DNA of 64,000 bases from Nitrospira sp. CR1.1 (GTDB lineage Bacteria > Nitrospirota > Nitrospiria > Nitrospirales > Nitrospiraceae). How positions within the stretch are numbered: the first letter of the stretch is position 1; each line of letters starts with the position of its first letter. Positions 8,517 to 17,120 of the stretch are shown here, in pieces. Made by a program: the position numbers and the translations under genes. The DNA is taken from the NCBI GenBank assembly GCA_014055465.1, contig WIAF01000015.1, positions 1 through 64,000 on the forward strand. The letters run 5' to 3'. The notes under the pieces are model-generated. The model made no database searches. It was not told the DNA's origin and saw nothing but the letters and a program-made list of their open reading frames with translations.

Positions 8517-10091
8517 CTAGGCGCAAATCTGGCATGTCGGTACGGGCGATGGCCAGCTGTGGGGGTCGTTACTGTCTAGATGAGAATATGAAGCTTGGGA
8601 GTCCTGATCTCTATGGCAAGTGGTCCCAATCCACTGACGTCCTGCGGCTGCGGTCGTGTTGAAGGTGGCCAGCAGGTCCTCTCGTTTCCATTTGAGATGC
8701 ACGGTTCCCTTTTTGAAATAGCGTATACGAAAAAAGGTACTCTCACAGGGGTGGGGGTGCACCCCATGATTGTGAAATGAGCGTTCCAGCGCGTCTCGCA
8801 CCGTGACAATCTCTTCGAATGATTGTCCATCTAGCACGGCGAGGACGCGATCCAGATCGGAGTAAATCTCGCCGGCGTCACGGGCAGACCAGAGATCGAA
8901 TCGTCCGATCCAAAATCGACAGCCGTATGGAAACACAAGCCGGCAATTGACCTTGTACGAGTCGTTGCTCTTCCAGCCCGCCTTGCCGTCCCCGCTCCCG
9001 ATGTCTCCGGTGGTGTTGCCCTTGTAGTGTCGTGTGAGCGCGAGGAACACATTCCATACCGATTTCTCAAACAAGCGTTTGCGCTGTTGGAATATATTGG
9101 AGAGGGTGCCTTTGATGTTCTGTGTGGTAAAGGGCACGGTGCTATCGCGTTCAAGGTCTTGTAAGAGTTCTTCTGTCTGTTTCGTATCTAGCCACTTCCG
9201 GAAGTCCATTTGTTCAAAGACGTGCATCCAGGCGCTTCGGCGAAGGGCCCGTGCGAATTCGGCGCGCGCGGCGGTGGTGTTGGTTTGGGCCAAGCCAAGG
9301 ATCTTTTTAAGATCGGACTCGTCTCGCGTCGATCGGCTCGGGCGAAGCTCCGTGCCGAGTGCGCCCATAAAGAGACTGGCTTTGCGGATGTGGGCGAAGG
9401 CCTTAAACATCTCTTCTAGGGATTGTGTGTAGTAGTGCTGCATATTTCCAAGGGTATCGCGAAGCGCGGGGATCGCTTCAGGTGTGCCGATGTCATCGTT
9501 AACAGATTGTTCGCGGTCGGCCGAATGCCAAAGATGGATGCGATCATCTTCCGTAGTCTTCTTAAGGTAGACGAGGGCGACCTGAGTATCGGTGGGCCGT
9601 TCCGCCGTGAGGAAGCAGGGGCCAAGAGGTTCGACCGAGCCATGTGCAGCAATAATCGCGGCCAGCCGTTGACGGTCTTCCGTGTAAGGATTATCGATGG
9701 TCTCTTGATTCAGGAGGCAGACGATTTCGCCGTTGTGCAGAAAATCCCAAGCGCGGAGAAGATGGAGGGCACCTTTGCTGAAGGGAGGATTCATCACAAT
9801 GGCGTCGTAATAGGAGACGCCGTCGTAGGTCAACCAATCGTATCCGACGACGGTTAGCTCCTCATGGGCTTGGAGGATCTTCAAGAGATCTGGGTGGAGT
9901 TCGATCACGTCGACGCGATGGCGTGAACCGTGATCGTAGGGAGACCGAGTCCGACCGAATCCCAATATGGCTTTAGCGAGATCGCCTTTGCCGGCACTCG
10001 GCTCAAGAAAATGGACAGCATTGCGATCAATTTTCTGAAGCATTTTCGCTGCGACGGCCCCGGGCGTGGGGTAGAAATCTTCGCTGAACAT
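8517..10091 (-). CDS. class I SAM-dependent DNA methyltransferase with DUF4942-like C-terminus
   Basis: This 524-residue protein begins DFYPTPGAVAAKML, has the SAM-binding motif FLEPSAGKGDL and the catalytic NPPF (in IVMNPPFSKG), the arrangement of N6-adenine methyltransferases. The C-terminal half matches DUF4942 proteins of phages and mobile elements (FKKGTVHLKWKREDLLATFN near its end). It probably methylates element or host DNA as an orphan enzyme, since no restriction nuclease is adjacent. The last 40 or so residues look atypical. The neighbouring frame reads DVSGLGPLAIEIRTPKLH and stops near 8576, so a late frameshift is possible. Confidence 0.8.
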   Translation of the reverse strand: MFSEDFYPTPGAVAAKMLQKIDRNAVHFLEPSAGKGDLAKAILGFGRTRSPYDHGSRHRVDVIELHPDLLKILQAHEELTVVGYDWLTYDGVSYYDAIVMNPPFSKGALHLLRAWDFLHNGEIVCLLNQETIDNPYTEDRQRLAAIIAAHGSVEPLGPCFLTAERPTDTQVALVYLKKTTEDDRIHLWHSADREQSVNDDIGTPEAIPALRDTLGNMQHYYTQSLEEMFKAFAHIRKASLFMGALGTELRPSRSTRDESDLKKILGLAQTNTTAARAEFARALRRSAWMHVFEQMDFRKWLDTKQTEELLQDLERDSTVPFTTQNIKGTLSNIFQQRKRLFEKSVWNVFLALTRHYKGNTTGDIGSGDGKAGWKSNDSYKVNCRLVFPYGCRFWIGRFDLWSARDAGEIYSDLDRVLAVLDGQSFEEIVTVRDALERSFHNHGVHPHPCESTFFRIRYFKKGTVHLKWKREDLLATFNTTAAAGRQWIGTTCHRDQDSQASYSHLDSNDPHSWPSPVPTCQICA

Positions 10092-10314
10092 ACCGCTCCT
10101 TTTCGACAGACGCAGGCAACTGTGACTTGAATAGGTTGACGCTGTTGGGGATTCCGGAGTGCGGCCCTATCTAGGGCTTCATCGACACAGTGTCTACCAG
10201 GTAGGTCACGCCGTGGTCATTCAGCTCCTGTGGTCGTAGTAGTGGGTGTCATACCGTGAGTGTGACGGGGTGTCAGAGGTCACGGACGAGGCCATGGAAT
10301 GTGACGCGGCTGCG

Positions 10315-11370
10315 CTAGCACGCTGGTGCATGGTGGAGGCCCGTTTTTGCCAAATCGAGCAGCGACACTCGCTGCGGATGCTTCAGCCAAAGCTTGTGAA
10401 GATCCTTTACGTTGGCGTTGTGATGGAGTAGCACTTCCATAACGTGATAGCCCATGTAAGTCAGCAGCGAGACCAGTTCTTTCTGGACGTGTGGCCCCTT
10501 CTTTCGTGAGCTGTTCTGAGGCGCATTTCCCACGGCGATACAGCTTGCGTCGTTATCTAACGCGACATAGATGATTCGTGAGGGGAGCCGTTTGAGATAT
10601 TCCTGGAGGCGCTCAACCGTATTCAGCCCATTCAGGGCACAGAGGGTAAACGAGGGTCCGAATAGCTCATCGCCTGCAAGGCAATCCACGATGCTTTCCG
10701 TGATCAGAATTGGCGCGTTCCCGCGTTTAAGGATCCAGGGGCCCTTGAGGCCGCGGGCGACCCGCATCAGGGCAGGTGGGGCCTCGCCCAAGGCTCGTGC
10801 CATCAGCCCTTGCATGAAATGGATGTTGGGTGTGGGAAGCGGGAAGGCTACGTATGGGATGCCGTCGTCGCCTAGCCGCATCCATACAGCGCCAAGATGC
10901 TGGTTGTAGGGGAGCGCCAATTTATGGAAATACGACCGGAGCTCTTCCTCACGTTCCGGGGTCATGTTGGCTTGGGCGGCATAGTAGAGCTTCTTGGCGT
11001 GAGCAATACGCTCTTTGTCGGTTGGGGGGGCCGTGGAGGGGTTGCTCGGGGCCACCATACTCCTGACGGTGTTGTGCAGAATCCGGTGCAGGGCTTCTGC
11101 GAACGGCACATGGTCGAGGAGTTGGACGAGGTCGATGAGGTCTCCGTGCTGTTTGCACCCCTCATGTTCGTTGCGCCCGAAGTCATACCACACCCAGGTG
11201 CCATCCGGTCGCTGCGAGACAGAGAACGAAGGATTTCTATCCTCACGATAAGGGGCGTGAAAATCTGCATGGTGCGGCCTTCTCGACACCGGTTTGTGGC
11301 CCCGAGCGATGAGAAACTCAATGAGGTTGATACTGCGGGCGTGGGCGATGGCGTCTGGAGAAATGGACAT
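10315..11370 (-). CDS. Toprim-domain DNA primase-like protein
   Basis: This 351-residue protein has a CHC2-like N-terminal domain (ADFHAPYREDRNPSFSV, WVWYDFGR, HGDLIDLVQLL) followed by a Toprim domain: catalytic Glu in ILITESIVDCLAG and the DxD-like YVALDNDAS. Such two-domain proteins are primase relatives found on phages and plasmids. The zinc-ligand Cys residues of a normal CHC2 finger are missing (His and Phe in their place), so the N-terminal domain may bind DNA without zinc. It would help replicate or convert transferred single strands, which is inference. No strong ribosome-binding site is visible. Confidence 0.72.
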   Translation of the reverse strand: MSISPDAIAHARSINLIEFLIARGHKPVSRRPHHADFHAPYREDRNPSFSVSQRPDGTWVWYDFGRNEHEGCKQHGDLIDLVQLLDHVPFAEALHRILHNTVRSMVAPSNPSTAPPTDKERIAHAKKLYYAAQANMTPEREEELRSYFHKLALPYNQHLGAVWMRLGDDGIPYVAFPLPTPNIHFMQGLMARALGEAPPALMRVARGLKGPWILKRGNAPILITESIVDCLAGDELFGPSFTLCALNGLNTVERLQEYLKRLPSRIIYVALDNDASCIAVGNAPQNSSRKKGPHVQKELVSLLTYMGYHVMEVLLHHNANVKDLHKLWLKHPQRVSLLDLAKTGLHHAPAC

Positions 11371-11428
11371 GTGCGTTATCAGTACCGAGAAAGAGGGTGT
11401 GTCGCGATGAGGGGGCTAGTTCGTAAGG

Positions 11429-12340
11429 TTATGCCGCTTCGTCGAAGCTGTAGAGGCGTATCGGCTTCTTGATGAGGAGGGAGTCCAGTTGGGCCTTAAT
11501 CGTACCCATCCCGTTTTGCACGACGTTAGCGATCGATTGATCACTGCGGAGCAATTGCGAGTCTACTCCACTCAGCACGTTTTTGGCGGTTGTGACGAGT
11601 TGAGCGAGCTCGATATCATTACCCAAATTGCGCGCGTCGAAGGTGTTCAGGAATTCCAGGAGATTGGTGAGCGTGCTGCTCTTGAAGGTCTTGGACTTGC
11701 CAGATTCACTCGGACTTAACCGATCGACCAGGTGGTTAACGAGCGAGCGCATGGCTTCTCGGAGGTAGGTATTTACGTCTTCGAGCATATTGTTCACCTT
11801 TTCCATTGACCGGCGTTCTTCTCGTTTAAGCATCGTGGCACTGATAGTCTCTAGGGTGCCGGGAAGATCAAACGTAATATAGGAGTAGGTGAGTCCGAAC
11901 GCCGCCCGCACAGTGTCTGGATCGGGGTAATCTCTGGTGCGATAGGCCGCCTTGAGGCGAGACTCCTCTTCCACAATACGTTTATCGTATTGTGCGAGAA
12001 AGACATCAACGAGCTGTCGTAGCTCGTCTTCTGCGTTTGCAATAATGGCGTCGACCTCTGAGGCGAGCGAGACAGGAATGAGGTACATGCCTGAACGAAG
12101 GCCGGCCGGCAGAGTCAACTTCTCCAATTTGGTGCGGACGCGTGAGTACAGTCTCGTAATGGCCAGGTATTCCGGACAGGACAGAATAGATTTAGTCACA
12201 CGGACACGACTGGGTTCCGTATCAATGGAGAGCACCGAGGCGCTGTCCATCCGTCGGTGAATGCCGAGTTTGCGATACGTGAGCATGAGGCAGAATGCGT
12301 TGGACCACAGTGAACTAAATGCCGATTGAGCATTGAGCAT
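11429..12340 (-). CDS. hypothetical protein, possibly DUF3150-like
   Basis: This 303-residue helical protein is rich in Leu, Glu and Arg and has several predicted long helices (VDAIIANAEDELRQLVDVF, EERRSMEKVNNMLEDVNTYL). Size and style resemble DUF3150 proteins that accompany AAA+ ATPases on phages and plasmids, but I am not certain of the match. GAGG lies 6 nt before the ATG. It belongs to a tightly spaced leftward operon with the Ycf46-like ATPase three genes upstream, so it may be a partner or substrate of that ATPase. Confidence 0.5.
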   Translation of the reverse strand: MLNAQSAFSSLWSNAFCLMLTYRKLGIHRRMDSASVLSIDTEPSRVRVTKSILSCPEYLAITRLYSRVRTKLEKLTLPAGLRSGMYLIPVSLASEVDAIIANAEDELRQLVDVFLAQYDKRIVEEESRLKAAYRTRDYPDPDTVRAAFGLTYSYITFDLPGTLETISATMLKREERRSMEKVNNMLEDVNTYLREAMRSLVNHLVDRLSPSESGKSKTFKSSTLTNLLEFLNTFDARNLGNDIELAQLVTTAKNVLSGVDSQLLRSDQSIANVVQNGMGTIKAQLDSLLIKKPIRLYSFDEAA

Positions 12341-12351
12341 GATGACCTCGC

Positions 12352-12555
12352 TTAGTGGTGAAGATGTTCGTCAGCCTGATGATGGTGGTGATTGTGTGTT
12401 GAGCGCCGACTGCTTTGGAGTGAGCCGCCTGAGAGTGTGATGATCTGTTGTATAACGTCTTCTGCAGTGGCGTGGTTGGCTAGGCTGATCTCGTCGGTAA
12501 TCAGTTTGATGGTTCCATCTGTTTCAATCTTGATGCGTATGCTGTCGGTCTGCAT
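12352..12555 (-). CDS. small protein with DUF2997-like start and His-rich tail
   Basis: This 67-residue protein starts with a beta-hairpin-like segment (IRIKIETDGTIKLITDEI) resembling DUF2997. It then has a short helix and a tail with about ten His residues (HNHHHHQADEHLHH) that could bind metal. DUF2997 and DUF1257 proteins are often neighbours of Ycf46-type ATPases, and that neighbourhood is reproduced here. Family assignment is by resemblance only. Confidence 0.5.
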   Translation of the reverse strand: MQTDSIRIKIETDGTIKLITDEISLANHATAEDVIQQIITLSGGSLQSSRRSTHNHHHHQADEHLHH

Positions 12556-12576
12556 GGAAAGGTCACTCCAGCCGGG

Positions 12577-12894
12577 TTAGGAGAAACGAGTGAGCAGTAA
12601 TTCTTGTTCTGCCCCCTCAACGCGTTCTAACGTCCACCCGAATTGTTCAGCGGCCGTCTGAATGATGGTTTGTGCATAGGCTTGCTTGAGCTCCAGAATC
12701 AGGGCTTCGTGTCGCTGGTCCAGGGTGGCTCTTCCTTTCGAAATGGAGACTTGCTGATTTTGTGGAGTGGTGAAGACCAGGACGTCGTCTTTGAGGGTGT
12801 GTTCCCACCCGAGAGAAGATCCCGCGGAGATGAGGAGGGGGACATCGGCCATATTCAACTCCACCGAGACTCTTTGTTCGAGATAGCAGGGCAT
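12577..12894 (-). CDS. small DUF1257-like protein beside the AAA+ ATPase
   Basis: I chose the ATG at 12894 (MPCYLEQRVSVEL) because AAAGGA lies 8 nt upstream. A longer frame starting at 13011 would overlap the ATPase gene. The 105-residue product has a C-terminal half (LELKQAYAQTIIQTAAEQFGWTLERV) resembling DUF1257 proteins. It lies 34 bp after the Ycf46-like ATPase and before the DUF2997-like gene, the usual trio. Function in this family is not known to me. Confidence 0.5.
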   Translation of the reverse strand: MPCYLEQRVSVELNMADVPLLISAGSSLGWEHTLKDDVLVFTTPQNQQVSISKGRATLDQRHEALILELKQAYAQTIIQTAAEQFGWTLERVEGAEQELLLTRFS

Positions 12895-12928
12895 GGCGTG
12901 TTCCTTTTCTCTAGGCGACAGCGCTGGC

Positions 12929-14482
12929 TTATTGCGCCAGGGTAATGGTGCGAGGACGTGTGTGATGCGGCGTGTCTCGGTTCTGGTCAAAAACGCCCTC
13001 ACGGTTCGCACTCAGATAAGTCTGATGCGCCTGTGCTTCGAGTGCCTTGATGCTTTCCTTTGCACTGATGGCCGTGGGAACGATGTACTTGGCTGCCTCG
13101 GACAGTGGCATTGAGAGTTCCCAACTGAGCCGAGCGCAGCGCTCGATTTCTGCGCCTGTCCAGTTGTGATCATTCGGTCGGTCTGTGTCGGCGGCGAGAC
13201 CGAACTTGGCGAAGTAGATGTTCCAGATCGCCTCGCGCTCATCCTGACTGGGGAGATCCACATACCAGGTGCCATAGCCGAACCGACGGATGAGTTCGGG
13301 TGGTAGCTGACTGATGTTGTTGGACGTGGCGATAAAGCAGGCTTTGTCCTGAGAGATAGCTGAGATGACATTCAGCGCTTGCCGCATCTGTTGTTCACTT
13401 GAGCCTACCAGTGAGGACTTGAGACCAGAGATGTCTAAGGCGATGGTGGGGATGTTCGCCTCGGCTCCCGTGGCTTTCGCAATGGCACTCTTCGAGGTGC
13501 CGTTGGGGCCGACGAGGAGTAAACCTGAGGCCTGGTGGTCCTGCATGTAGCTCAGAAGAATGCCGAGTAAAGCCTGAGAGACGCCTGATGTATCTGAGGC
13601 TTGTCCAGTGGATCCGGAGAGGCTTTTTTCAATCTCGTCTAGCCAGACGATGCAGCGGGGAGCGCGTTTGGAGACCAAAACCTGTTTGAGGAAGTGTTTG
13701 ATGGTAGCGACTCCCCCGATTTGCGCGTAGCTGCTCCCTCCTCGCCAGACGCTGAGTCCTGGTGTCGCATCGATGATCTGTCGCTTGCGTTCCCACAATT
13801 TGTCCACGTTAAGTCCGCTCGCTTGCATGGACCGAGCGACTTCCTGTTCGGCGGTGAAGGCCCCAAGGCCAAGCGTGGCATCGACGGCCTTGGCCAATGT
13901 GGCAGGATCGGGTAATGGCAGCGATGCTGCTGAGAGCTGCTCTTTGACAATGGATTCCAGCTGTGTGGCCGTCGGGAGCGGCTCGTTTAGGAGCACCACG
14001 TCATTGGCGAGCTCCGGTGGCAGTTTAAATCCGATACCCAGGAGGACGATCGTACTTCCGTTCGTCTTGTAGAGGTCGCGGCAATTCCAGAGGCCTTGAA
14101 TGAAGAAATCGTTTGAGAGGTAGCGGTGTCCGTTCAGGATGAATGTCAGTGTCCGTTGCGGCACCTTTTCGAGGACGCGGAGGGCTTCTGCAGGGTTGAT
14201 GGTCGTATTTTGTTTGGAGGGCCCGACATTTTGGGTATGCCAGTTCTTACCCTCCTCATTGAGCGGGATCAGGCCATGCCCAATATCCCATTTTAGTATT
14301 GGGAAAGCATGGAGGCCGAATTCGTTGTCGGTATCAGCTTGGGAGGCGCTTGCGACATTGACCAATGACCAGGCAAGGGCTCGCATGGTGGCGGCTGGGT
14401 CCAGTGAGTTGACGGCAATAAGCGGCACACTGACGTTTCTGGCAGTACGAAAATCGATGGCCAGCGGGTATTGTTCTGACAT
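12929..14482 (-). CDS. Ycf46-like AAA+ ATPase with swapped Walker A and Walker B blocks
   Basis: Start ATG 14482 follows AAGGA by 6 nt; 517 residues. The N-terminal half has the Ycf46 character (TFILNGHRYL, VVLLNEPLPTATQLE, GLGAFTAEQEVARS). The ATPase core has an unusual order. The Walker B block CIVWLDEIEK is at residues 277-286, before the Walker A block GPNGTSKS at 325-332, which is followed by SLVGSSE (357-363), sensor FIATSN (383-388) and PPELIRRF. Canonical proteins have A before B. Walker A also has Ser where Gly is expected before Lys. Probably a remodelling ATPase. The substrate is unknown. Confidence 0.8.
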   Translation of the reverse strand: MSEQYPLAIDFRTARNVSVPLIAVNSLDPAATMRALAWSLVNVASASQADTDNEFGLHAFPILKWDIGHGLIPLNEEGKNWHTQNVGPSKQNTTINPAEALRVLEKVPQRTLTFILNGHRYLSNDFFIQGLWNCRDLYKTNGSTIVLLGIGFKLPPELANDVVLLNEPLPTATQLESIVKEQLSAASLPLPDPATLAKAVDATLGLGAFTAEQEVARSMQASGLNVDKLWERKRQIIDATPGLSVWRGGSSYAQIGGVATIKHFLKQVLVSKRAPRCIVWLDEIEKSLSGSTGQASDTSGVSQALLGILLSYMQDHQASGLLLVGPNGTSKSAIAKATGAEANIPTIALDISGLKSSLVGSSEQQMRQALNVISAISQDKACFIATSNNISQLPPELIRRFGYGTWYVDLPSQDEREAIWNIYFAKFGLAADTDRPNDHNWTGAEIERCARLSWELSMPLSEAAKYIVPTAISAKESIKALEAQAHQTYLSANREGVFDQNRDTPHHTRPRTITLAQ

Positions 14483-14574
14483 GTGGATCCTTTTGGGTTC
14501 GGAGGGTAAGAGGTCGTGATCCATGAAATGGTGTTAGAGGCACGCTGGTGGCGCGGTCGTTTCTGGGGTAGGTA

Positions 14575-14796
14575 TTAGCTGGTGATTGGGGTGTCCATGA
14601 GGGAACGAATGCGTTTGCCGGTCTCGATAAACGAGGCATGGTTGTCTGTCCGGTAGTCGCGATCACACTTATCGAGTAGTGTCATGATGATGGGGAAGCG
14701 GGGGTCTTCGGAATTGAGCGAGGCGGTCAACTGAGCAAGGCGTTTGAACCGTTGGAGCCAGATATTGTGTGGAGGGGTGGGCAGTGGGACTGACAT
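14575..14796 (-). CDS. small hypothetical helical protein
   Basis: ATG 14796 (MSVPLPTPPHNIW) follows GGAG by 6 nt and gives 73 residues. The protein is largely helical (QRFKRLAQLTASLNSEDPRF) with no recognised family. It lies between the ribonucleotide reductase fragment and the AAA+ ATPase in the same leftward operon. Confidence 0.5.
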   Translation of the reverse strand: MSVPLPTPPHNIWLQRFKRLAQLTASLNSEDPRFPIIMTLLDKCDRDYRTDNHASFIETGKRIRSLMDTPITS

Positions 14797-14840
14797 AGAC
14801 ACTCCGTGTGATCTGAGTAAAGGGACTGTCTTAGCTAGGT

Positions 14841-15551
14841 TCAGCTGCAACCCGTGGAGCTCCCGCATGTTGAGCATGTTCGACACGTGCCCCGTCGGAC
14901 GAGAGTGAATCGATGACACTCTGGGCACGGGTCGCCCTCGTAGCCTTTGATTCGGGCTTCTTCAATGTCGTTTGTTGGGTGCGAGGCCATGGTGTTGAGC
15001 GATGAAGATTCTTGCCGTGTTTGGTGGTTTGTGGATTTGGCATAGGGTTTGACGGAGTCTCCCCGGAGGTCGTCATGAGTAACCTGGACATGAGCGAGGT
15101 CCTGTCTGTCGAGGTAGTTGATCGCCAGATCACGCATGATGTAGTCGAGGATGGACGAGGCCATCTTGATTTGATCGTGTCCCGATACCGGTCCGTTAGG
15201 TTCGAAGCGCATCAACGTGAAGGATTCAACGAATTCTTCGAGCGGAACGCCGTATTGCAGTCCTAAGGATATCGCGATTGCAAAGCAGTTCATGAGACTA
15301 CGAAATGCGGCACCTTCTTTGTGCATGTCCAGGAAGATTTCCCCCAGAGTTCCGTCTTCATATTCTCCTGTCCTGATATAGAGCTTGTGCCCGCCTATCG
15401 TGGCTTTCTGGGTATAGCCTGTCCGGCGATTCGGCAGGTTCCGATGTGTTCCTCTGGCCGTTACGAGCTGGCGCGGCTCGGGGGTGAGGGCGTGTCTATC
15501 GGCATCTTGGTTATCTCTGGGCTGGGCCAACATTTTTGTCGTGATCTCCAT
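14841..15551 (-). CDS. orphan C-terminal part of B12-dependent (class II) ribonucleotide reductase, NrdJb-like
   Basis: These 236 residues match the C-terminal end of Nrd[86 protein letters not shown]. They end in a Cys-rich tail ([26 protein letters not shown]) that in NrdJ carries the redox-shuttle cysteines. The catalytic barrel is absent from this gene and from the window. Pseudomonas-type split NrdJa/NrdJb is a precedent for a separate C-terminal subunit. It may complement or modulate host NrdJ. GGAGA lies 4 nt before the ATG. It heads the operon behind a TCGGTAATAC motif. Confidence 0.85.
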   Translation of the reverse strand: MEITTKMLAQPRDNQDADRHALTPEPRQLVTARGTHRNLPNRRTGYTQKATIGGHKLYIRTGEYEDGTLGEIFLDMHKEGAAFRSLMNCFAIAISLGLQYGVPLEEFVESFTLMRFEPNGPVSGHDQIKMASSILDYIMRDLAINYLDRQDLAHVQVTHDDLRGDSVKPYAKSTNHQTRQESSSLNTMASHPTNDIEEARIKGYEGDPCPECHRFTLVRRGTCRTCSTCGSSTGCS

Positions 15552-15593
15552 GGCTCTCCGGGTTGTTCTGATTTCGACTTAGTCGATATCTTT

Positions 15594-15603
15594 GTATTAC
15601 CGA
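15594..15603 (-). promoter_or_regulatory. TCGGTAATAC motif upstream of the nrdJ-C operon
   Basis: The minus strand reads TCGGTAATAC, 42 nt before the start codon at 15551. It forms widely spaced inverted copies with the motif before traD, so the divergent promoters use the same element. This is a candidate -10 sequence. Confidence 0.6.
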
Positions 15604-15680
15604 TGTCTAAATGAGTGAGGGTGTGGGCGGCAGAAGGAGCTTGGATATGACCTACTCCTGTGTATGGCTGAGACAATGGT

Positions 15681-15690
15681 CTGGTAATAC
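15681..15690 (+). promoter_or_regulatory. CTGGTAATAC motif upstream of traD
   Basis: The core GGTAATAC is exact. It lies 20 nt before the traD ATG and is followed by the ribosome-binding site GGGGGGAG. If this is a -10 element, the untranslated leader is very short. Confidence 0.55.
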
Positions 15691-15710
15691 ACGATGAGAA
15701 GGGGGGAGCC

Positions 15711-17120
15711 ATGTCGGAACAAGGCATTGAGGAATTGAGGATCCGTAATCGAGCAGGGCAGCGAGATCCCATTGTGGACGGGAAGGTCTTGGTGGGATAT
15801 GGCGCATGTTTGCAGGACCCTCAGCGAAGAGAAGGATACCTTGTGATCCGAGATGAGGATCGTTCTGGGCATGTGGGGATTTTTGGGACGACCCGTATCG
15901 GGAAAACGCGATTGATGGAGTCCATCCTCGAGCAGGACATCCGGAGTCACAAATCGGTGGTTGCAATCGATCCCAAAGGGGACATCGACCTCTTTTCAAA
16001 GGTCGTGCAGGTCGCTGCAGAGGCCGGGAGGCTGGATGAAGTGATGCTGGTGACGCCGATCTTTCCAGACTACTCCAACTATCTCGATCCGTTGGCGAAT
16101 TACTATATGGAAGATGAGTTGGTCAGCCATATCGTCTCAGGGATCAAGGTGAAGGATGACTACTACCTCTCCATTGCGTCTGAGGTTTCCCAGGTGATCG
16201 TCTCGGGACTAATCAAACTCGCGACAAGTCGAGGGCAAGTCCCGACCATCTCCTTCAACGATGTCAATCAACGGGTGGGCTACACTGAATTGATCAATTT
16301 CCGAGATGTCTTAAAGGTTCTGAATGATACGGAGGAGCTGTGTGGCTTGATTGATAGAGTGTGCCATGGTCCCGGCATCGCGGAGCATTTCGCCAAGGTG
16401 TCGTCGTCCCTTCGCACGATGCTGAGCGCGCTGACTTTTGGGAATATTGGTCGGATTATTGGGAAGGCGCGAACCAATGAATTCATCACTCGTCTGGAGC
16501 AGGGCAAGCGGGTCATCTTGGTATGTCATACTGGGTCATTGTTGAGTCCTCGCGCGTCCCTCATCTTCGGACGGGTGTTTGTGTCTATGATTCAAAGTCT
16601 CGTTGGACGTCTTTTCGCGTCCGGCCGTCAGTTGGATCCTCCGTTGTGCGTGCATATCGACGAAGGACATAACGTGCTGTATCCGGGGATTCAAGAAATT
16701 TTCAATAAGGCCGGCGGGGCAAACGTTTGGCTGCACTTCTATGAGCAATCAGGTGCGCAAATGTCGGCTGAGATTGGGGCGGATCTGGCCCGAAGTATCA
16801 GCGACAATATCAACAGCTGGATTTATTTTCGAGTCAATCATGCTGAGACGGCGCAAAGTGTTGAGGATGCTTCTCCGCTGGTGCAACGGCCACGGTCAGT
16901 CGTGTCTGTGCAAGGCAACGTCACGTTGCATTTGAATGAAGAACGCTTGGTGTTGCGGGACCGCGTGTTGCATTTGCCAAAGCGGTGTTTTTACATGCGT
17001 ACTCATGGCCAGTGGTACAAAGGGAAGACGCTGGATAGCAGTGCGTCCTACGTCCAGGTGAAGTTTCCTACACCTGCGGTCAATAGCCCTAAATCGGAAA
17101 CCCCTCCCTCTGCCGCGTAA
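15711..17120 (+). CDS. traD: TraD/VirD4-type conjugative coupling protein
   Basis: This 469-residue ATPase has Walker A GTTRIGKT (residues 59-66) and Walker B VHIDEGHNV. It also shows features of TraG/TraD ATPases: VAIDPKGDIDLF, a conserved NINSWIYFRVNHAETAQSVED segment, and a C-terminal FYMRTHGQWYKG. Coupling proteins deliver the relaxosome to the secretion channel. There are no N-terminal membrane helices, unlike F TraD, so it would be soluble or membrane-tethered by partners. It stands alone, divergent from the nrdJ-C operon, with a strong GGGGGGAG ribosome-binding site and the shared motif upstream. Confidence 0.85.
   Translation: MSEQGIEELRIRNRAGQRDPIVDGKVLVGYGACLQDPQRREGYLVIRDEDRSGHVGIFGTTRIGKTRLMESILEQDIRSHKSVVAIDPKGDIDLFSKVVQVAAEAGRLDEVMLVTPIFPDYSNYLDPLANYYMEDELVSHIVSGIKVKDDYYLSIASEVSQVIVSGLIKLATSRGQVPTISFNDVNQRVGYTELINFRDVLKVLNDTEELCGLIDRVCHGPGIAEHFAKVSSSLRTMLSALTFGNIGRIIGKARTNEFITRLEQGKRVILVCHTGSLLSPRASLIFGRVFVSMIQSLVGRLFASGRQLDPPLCVHIDEGHNVLYPGIQEIFNKAGGANVWLHFYEQSGAQMSAEIGADLARSISDNINSWIYFRVNHAETAQSVEDASPLVQRPRSVVSVQGNVTLHLNEERLVLRDRVLHLPKRCFYMRTHGQWYKGKTLDSSASYVQVKFPTPAVNSPKSETPPSAA

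Noticed and set aside
8204-8520. Plus-strand open frames opposite the small leftward gene
   Set aside because: They mirror the more protein-like minus-strand frame and have no ribosome-binding site.
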